11,371 bases of DNA from DATBVX01 sp963724625 (GTDB taxonomy: Bacteria; Pseudomonadota; Gammaproteobacteria; Steroidobacterales; Steroidobacteraceae), in assembly GCA_963724625.1 (NCBI GenBank), contig CAVRVO010000010.1:1-11371 (forward strand). The letters run 5' to 3'. Both the position numbers and the translations under genes were made by a program. Positions 7,681 to 11,371 of this stretch are shown here, piece after piece. Every line of letters begins with the position of its first letter. The stretch's first letter is position 1. The notes below the pieces were generated by a model. It was given only the letters and a program-made list of their open reading frames with translations, made no database searches and was not told the DNA's origin.

Positions 7681-8460
7681 TCAGCGCCAACCGCTTTTCT
7701 GCGCAGCGGCTTCCGCCGCAGCGTCGAGCGGCTCGCCCGCGATCTGCTCCTGCAGCGTTTGCATTACCGCCGTCGGTAGCGACGAGCCCGCGGTGGCGTA
7801 CGTTTCCGTCCCGCCAGATTTCGCCGGCGCCCGCGCCAGACCTTCCAGGGTCCAGCCATTGCTCTCGCGGCATGCAAGACCTGCGAGGCCTCCGCCCGCG
7901 TGAGTCACGAAGGTCCGGCAATATTGTCGGGTCTTCGAACGAAAACTCACTCCGATACGGGTCGCTGAATCCGCAGACTGCGTGCTTGCGAGTTGATTGG
8001 TTAGCGCATCCGCAAGCCCGCCGCGCGCGACGAGTCGTCCGTCAGCGCTCGTGAAAGGCACGATGTCGCGTTGGCTCAAGGCGAGATGTCCGATGACTGC
8101 GCCGAGCACGACGCTCGCCGCAATCGCGCTCCACTCGGGCCAGGACCATCGCCGTCGGGCTCGTTGCGCCGCAGCCCGGTCCGCACGCGTCTGCGCCAGA
8201 TCGATCACGCCGGCTTCCTGATTTCCTTCGCGTGCCGAAGTGGCGGGCGCCCCGCGCGCAGCCGCCACCAGTCGATCCGGCACTGGCTCGCTCAACACGC
8301 CATCGAAAGCAGCGCGCAGCCTGTCGCGCAGCACACGCTGTCGCGACACACGGCGCGCGACCTCCGGGTCAGACTCGATCGCGCGCTCCACTTCGGAACG
8401 TGCCTGCGTGTCGAGTTCTCCATCGACATAGGCCATCAGCAATTCGTCGGAGATCGTCAT
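7681..8460 (-). CDS. Anti-sigma factor, single-pass inner-membrane protein
   Basis: Role (family knowledge): it holds the cognate ECF sigma factor inactive at the membrane until an envelope signal causes its loss. Seen: a cytoplasmic N-terminal helical domain at about 1-68 (ISDELLMAYVDGELD, SEVERAIESDPEVARRV) typical of anti-sigma domains but without the HxxxCxxC zinc motif, so of the zinc-free type. A basic linker (QRARRR) precedes one membrane helix at about 108-128 (WSAIAASVVLGAVIGHLAL). A periplasmic C-terminal domain follows with two cysteines (QYCRTF and LACRES). Its ATG overlaps the sigma stop as ATGA, indicating coupled translation, which is why this start is secure. Length is 259 residues. 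A periplasmic disulphide is possible and could be redox sensitive; that is inference. Confidence 0.88.
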   Translation of the reverse strand: MTISDELLMAYVDGELDTQARSEVERAIESDPEVARRVSRQRVLRDRLRAAFDGVLSEPVPDRLVAAARGAPATSAREGNQEAGVIDLAQTRADRAAAQRARRRWSWPEWSAIAASVVLGAVIGHLALSQRDIVPFTSADGRLVARGGLADALTNQLASTQSADSATRIGVSFRSKTRQYCRTFVTHAGGGLAGLACRESNGWTLEGLARAPAKSGGTETYATAGSSLPTAVMQTLQEQIAGEPLDAAAEAAAQKSGWR

Positions 8461-8951
8461 CGCGTCTCGCCCTCACTCAGGATCGCGGCCAGTGCCTCGC
8501 GGGCCCGCGCGAGGCGACTCGTCACGGTACCGATCGGTACCTCGAGCACTTCAGCTGCTTCCTTGTAGGAAAGCCCTTCGAGCAGAACCAGCCCAACGGC
8601 CATGCGCTGTTCCTCCGGCAGCTGTGCAAGAGCGGACTGCAGCGCGATCGCGTCCTGGTCCCCGGAGCTCGCCCCCACATTCTCACCGGCTTCTTCCGGT
8701 GCGAACACTCGATCGCGACGCACACGTGTACGCACTTCGTCGATCCAGGCGTTACGCATGATGCCGAACATCCAGTTTTCGAGTCGCGTCTCGTCCTCCC
8801 ATTGATCGAACTTGCGTAACGCGCGCTCCACCGTGATCTGTACCAGGTCGTCGGCATCGTGCGGATTGCGTGCGATCGCGCGCGCAAAGCGCCGCAGCCG
8901 CGGCAGCAACTCGATGATCTCATCGCGAAAGAGCTCCAGTGCGCGGCTCAT
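8457..8951 (-). CDS. ECF-family RNA polymerase sigma factor
   Basis: Role: directs RNA polymerase to a small regulon when released from the anti-sigma factor. Seen: a sigma region 2 with FRDEIIELLPRLRRFARAI, NPHDADDLVQITVERAL and the promoter-melting segment ENWMFGIMRNAWIDEVR, and a region 4 helix-turn-helix with LPEEQRMAVGLVLLEGLSYK, EVLEVPIGTVTSRLARARE. There are no extra domains, so it is a compact ECF of about 164 residues. I choose the ATG at 8951 (MSRALELFRDE) because family members begin close to this point; an in-frame ATG at 8984 would add 11 residues and has GGAAGAAG almost touching it. The stop overlaps the anti-sigma start. The gene is divergent from the S8 protease gene with about 98 bases between, so a shared control region is likely, but I could not identify a trustworthy ECF promoter. 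Confidence 0.92.
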   Translation of the reverse strand: MSRALELFRDEIIELLPRLRRFARAIARNPHDADDLVQITVERALRKFDQWEDETRLENWMFGIMRNAWIDEVRTRVRRDRVFAPEEAGENVGASSGDQDAIALQSALAQLPEEQRMAVGLVLLEGLSYKEAAEVLEVPIGTVTSRLARAREALAAILSEGETR

Positions 8952-8984
8952 GTCTCTTGTGGTGTGGACGATCCCGGCGGGCAT

Positions 8985-9049
8985 CTTCTTCCATCGCGCA
9001 TGACAAATAAATCGGTTGCATCGAATTCGAGCCTCGGTAACGTACCGCC
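8985..9049. promoter_or_regulatory. Divergent control region of sigma operon and S8 protease
   Basis: Only about 65-98 bases separate the two divergent starts, so promoters for both must lie here or reach into the coding ends. The stretch is locally AT-rich (CAAATAAAT at 9004-9012) against a GC-rich background. A palindrome CGGTA-ACG-TACCG at 9035-9047 sits just before the protease ATG and could be an operator or a leader hairpin. No clear -35/-10 pair was found for either direction. Confidence 0.4.
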
Positions 9050-10405
9050 ATGATCCATGGGCATACGGTGCGGTCCGTACGACGGGAGATCACGACACGT
9101 GGTCGCACGCGGGTGCTGATTGCGCTCGCCCTCGTCTGGCTGCCTGCGCAGGCGCAACTCACGCTGCCCCAGGTCCCGGTACCTCCTGTGCAGCTCCCGG
9201 TTGACCTCGGCAAGACTGCGTCGAGCGTCACGAGCCAACTCGACCCCGAACGTTTGAGGAGCGTGCGCCTGCTGCGGATGCAGGACCTGCTCCGCAAGCA
9301 CCGCGACACATTTGAGGCGGACTCGAAAGGCGCGGTGATCATCCGCAGCGAAGTGCTGGCGTACTCACCGAGCGAGGCTGTACTTGAGCGCGCACGGGCA
9401 GCAGGGTTCAGCGTGTTGCGCGAAACAGCGCTGCAGGGGCTGGGTGCGCGCATCGTGGCCCTGCAGCCCCCGCACGGCATGTCCACCAGTCGCGCCTTGA
9501 AGACCCTGAGGAAACTGGATCCCGAGGGCACGTACGACTTCAACCATATCTACACCGAGGTGGGCGAGATCGATCCCACGTCCTCGACAGCTCAAGCGGC
9601 GGAAACCGCGGTGCCCGAATCGGACCGAACACTCAAGATCGGCCTGATCGATCGGGGCGTCGATGCGACGCACCCAGTATTCAGAGGCTCCGCAATTCAT
9701 CTGCATGGTTGCGGCGACAAGCCCGCGCCGGATCCGCATGGAACCGCGGTGGCATCGCTGATTGGCGGGCAGGCGGGGCAGTTTCATGGCGCGGCTCCTG
9801 GCGCGGAGCTGTACGCGGCCGATGTCTTCTGTGGCGCGCTGCGCGGCGGCTCCGTGGACCTGATTGCCGACGCGTTCGCGTGGCTGGTGGCGGAAGAGGT
9901 GCCGGTTATCAATGTGAGCCTGGTCGGTCCGCGCAACACGATGATCGAGTACGTCGTGCGTGCAGTGCTCGCACACGGACAAGTGATCGTTGCGGCGGTG
10001 GGGAACGATGGTCCAGCGGCACCGCCCCTGTTTCCCGCCTCCTACGATGGCGTGATCGGCGTGACCGCAGTCGATGCGCACCGCGCGGTGCTGGTCGAGG
10101 CAGGACGCGGGCCGCAAGTGGACTTCGCCGCTCCCGGTGCCGATATGGCTGGGGCTATTCCCGGGCAGGCCTTCGGCAACGTGCGGGGCACGTCTTTCGC
10201 CTCGCCGATCGTCGCGGGCTTGCTGGCCGCGCAGATGAAGGCGTCGGCTGCTCCCTCGGCTGATACAGCGATGGCTGCCTTGGCAGCGCAGGCGATCGAT
10301 CTCGGCTCCCCCGGGGCCGATCGCGTTTATGGCAATGGTTTGGTGGGTGACGGACTGCGTGCAGACTTGGCCGCGGCGGGCCATATAGAAGAGAGGCCGA
10401 AATAA
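9050..10405 (+). CDS. Exported subtilisin-like serine protease (S8 family)
   Basis: Role: endopeptidase of the subtilase family acting outside the cytoplasm. Seen: a signal peptide with a basic n-region and VLIALALVWLPAQAQ (cleavage near residue 35), a proline-rich stretch at 36-50, and a propeptide-like region at about 65-175 (VIIRSEVLAY, ARAAGFSVLRETAL, LGARIVALQPP). The catalytic domain at about 195-440 has Asp201 in IGLIDRGVDATHP, His230 in DPHGTAVASLI, oxyanion Asn319 in AAVGNDGPAAPP and Ser382 in GTSFASPIVAG, so all required residues are present. Length is 451 residues; no C-terminal transporter or anchor domain is visible, suggesting a periplasmic or secreted enzyme. There is no strong ribosome site before the ATG. 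It is divergent from the ECF sigma gene, so a role as target or part of that response is plausible, including processing of the downstream exported protein; both are inference. Confidence 0.92.
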   Translation: MIHGHTVRSVRREITTRGRTRVLIALALVWLPAQAQLTLPQVPVPPVQLPVDLGKTASSVTSQLDPERLRSVRLLRMQDLLRKHRDTFEADSKGAVIIRSEVLAYSPSEAVLERARAAGFSVLRETALQGLGARIVALQPPHGMSTSRALKTLRKLDPEGTYDFNHIYTEVGEIDPTSSTAQAAETAVPESDRTLKIGLIDRGVDATHPVFRGSAIHLHGCGDKPAPDPHGTAVASLIGGQAGQFHGAAPGAELYAADVFCGALRGGSVDLIADAFAWLVAEEVPVINVSLVGPRNTMIEYVVRAVLAHGQVIVAAVGNDGPAAPPLFPASYDGVIGVTAVDAHRAVLVEAGRGPQVDFAAPGADMAGAIPGQAFGNVRGTSFASPIVAGLLAAQMKASAAPSADTAMAALAAQAIDLGSPGADRVYGNGLVGDGLRADLAAAGHIEERPK

Positions 10406-10499
10406 GTTAAGTCGCGGTTCGGGAAGAAAGCGCCTCGCCCGGTCGTCATTGATGTTGAAGGTCGCGGATTGGCCGCGGCGTGAAACAGGAGTGATGACC

Positions 10500-11242
10500 A
10501 TGAAGACTCATCGTTTCTTGGCGAGCTTCGCATTGGCCTCGGTCCTTGCGAGCGCTTCGCCCGTGTACGCCCAGGTGCTGGGCGGTGGACTCAGTGGCGC
10601 AGTGAACGGCGCCATGGGCGGTACGCTCAATGGCGGGCTGGGTGGCATCGACGGCATGGCGAGCGGCAGTGGCAACGGTTCCGTGACTGGCACGCTCGGT
10701 GGCCCGACCGACGCCATCGGGAAAGCCGGGCAGCGTGCAAAGAGCACGACGGCAGCCGCGGCAGACCGGACGCATGACACTGTCGGTCGCGCAGGTGACA
10801 AGGCGCAGACGACTACCGGTCAGGGGCGTGACAAGGCGGCATCGGCTGTCACCGAATCGCGCGATGTCAGCGGCTCAGTTGTTGGCTCCGCGAGCGGCGC
10901 CGCGAACGGTGCGGCGAACCTCGCCAACGGTGCTGACTCCGCTGCGAATGGCGCAGGCACTGCGGCTGCGAGCGGCAGCATCCTCAAGGATGTCGATGCT
11001 CAAACGCCGGATAGCGCGGGCACGCCGAACGACAGCGATTCGAATCACAGCCTCTCACGGGGTGGAGCGCTCGATGCTTCGGGCGGCGGTCAGGGTGGCC
11101 TGGTCACCGACTCTGCGGCAGCGAACACGTCGGCGGTGGCAATTCGAGCACCGCGGGCAATGCACGCGTGAACCGCTCGGGTGCCGATGCATCGGTGCAG
11201 CACGCTGATTCGGCGAACGCAGACGCGTCTCCCTCACGCTGA
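10500..11242 (+). CDS. Exported Gly/Ala-rich protein with LEA-like middle, frameshifted near C-terminus
   Basis: Seen: ATG at 10500 with AGGAG eight bases upstream (another ATG at 10494 is too close to the site) and a signal peptide cleaved after Ala24 (SPVYA-QV). The N-terminal part (28-70) is a Gly/Asn/Ser-rich repeat (LSGAVNGAMGGTLNGGLGG). A lysine/alanine/threonine-rich helix-forming middle (71-120: GKAGQRAKSTTAAAADRTHD, GRAGDKAQTTTGQGRDKAAS) recalls LEA-type desiccation proteins. An Ala/Gly/Asn-rich part follows. The direct frame stops at 11171 after an unlike tail (AIRAPRAMHA). One missing base at about 11118-11135 restores GGGNSSTAGNARVNRSGADA to a TGA at 11240-11242, next to the terminator, giving about 247 residues of uniform composition. 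It starts 94 bases after the S8 protease and is probably co-regulated. Low complexity makes homology weak evidence; a surface or matrix protein is equally possible. The shift may be a sequencing error. Confidence 0.7.
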
Positions 11243-11259
11243 GCCACGTAAGGCGTCAC

Positions 11260-11296
11260 AGCGGCGGAATCCCCTGGATTCCGCCGCTTTTTCTTT
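11260..11296 (+). terminator. Strong rho-independent terminator
   Basis: A perfect 12-pair stem, AGCGGCGGAATC with GATTCCGCCGCT (11260-11271 and 11277-11288), is followed by TTTTTCTTT. It lies 18 bases after the restored stop of the Gly/Ala-rich gene but 89 bases after the premature stop, which supports the restored C-terminus. The remaining bases to 11371 show no gene. Confidence 0.92.
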
Positions 11297-11371
11297 ATGC
11301 CGGGGATGCGCGCCGACCGCAGTAACTGACTGAAACCTACTTGCCCGATGCGGTGTGCTGCTGGGGATCCT

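Noticed and set aside
8526..8541. Perfect 16-base palindrome GGTACC-GATC-GGTACC
   Set aside because: It lies in the codons of the sigma region 4 helix (VPIGTV), so the coding constraint explains it; no reason to call an operator.
8920..9543. 207-codon minus-strand frame extending upstream of the sigma gene
   Set aside because: It runs antisense to the protease signal and propeptide region and overlaps the true sigma start; no domain is seen.
9365..10501. Long minus-strand open frame (378 codons) opposite the S8 protease
   Set aside because: It is a codon-position shadow of a clear subtilase gene in high-GC DNA, with no recognisable domain and no ribosome site.
1..11371. CRISPR array, rRNA or complete insertion sequence
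   Set aside because: No regularly spaced direct repeats, no rRNA-like stretches and no transposase with paired terminal repeats were found by eye.

Overview
The window reads as a piece of a high-GC proteobacterial chromosome, most likely a gammaproteobacterium of the Xanthomonadales/Nevskiales/Steroidobacter type. The reasons are a TonB-dependent receptor with an EEIVVTGS plug start, a winged-helix/TolB-like/TPR regulator, a GTVSGL-type lipoprotein and a tRNA-Pro(CGG) of proteobacterial sequence. This placement is inference from family resemblance only.

Left part (1-5810, all on the minus strand). Transcription runs right to left through a membrane-bound one-component regulator (5810-3385), a TonB-dependent outer-membrane receptor 36 bases downstream (3348-655), and then a lipoprotein with a YVTN-type beta-propeller start that runs off the window edge (483-1). 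Regulator and receptor look like one unit for sensing and taking up an unknown substrate. All three genes are broken by small indels: two shifts in the lipoprotein, three in the receptor and two in the regulator. In each case the restored frame is open and of normal family length.

Middle (5811-6779). This is mobile-element debris against a tRNA: an RHS-repeat fragment joined out of frame to the C-terminal part of a serine recombinase. The recombinase's stop codon lies inside the 3' end of a minus-strand tRNA-Pro(CGG) gene. This is the arrangement expected where an element has integrated into a tRNA 3' end, so the DNA to the left of 6706 may be a (decaying) island. The tRNA has a good sigma70-like promoter, lacks an encoded CCA and carries a mismatch at the base of its anticodon stem.

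Right part (6780-11371, few indels). A small exported protein made of two exact-offset repeats (6958-7551) ends at a strong terminator. Facing it is an ECF sigma/anti-sigma operon (8951-7681, ATGA overlap). Divergent from the sigma gene is an exported subtilisin-like (S8) protease with a complete catalytic set (9050-10405), followed by an exported glycine/alanine-rich protein with an LEA-like middle (10500-11242, one apparent frameshift near its end) and a strong terminator. The right block is most simply an envelope-stress or surface-protein locus under ECF control. Direct regulation is inferred from position only.

No CRISPR array, rRNA or complete insertion sequence was seen. The most interesting points are the tRNA/recombinase junction, the concentration of indels on the recombinase side of the tRNA, the perfectly spaced duplicated small protein, and the sigma/anti-sigma/S8 arrangement.
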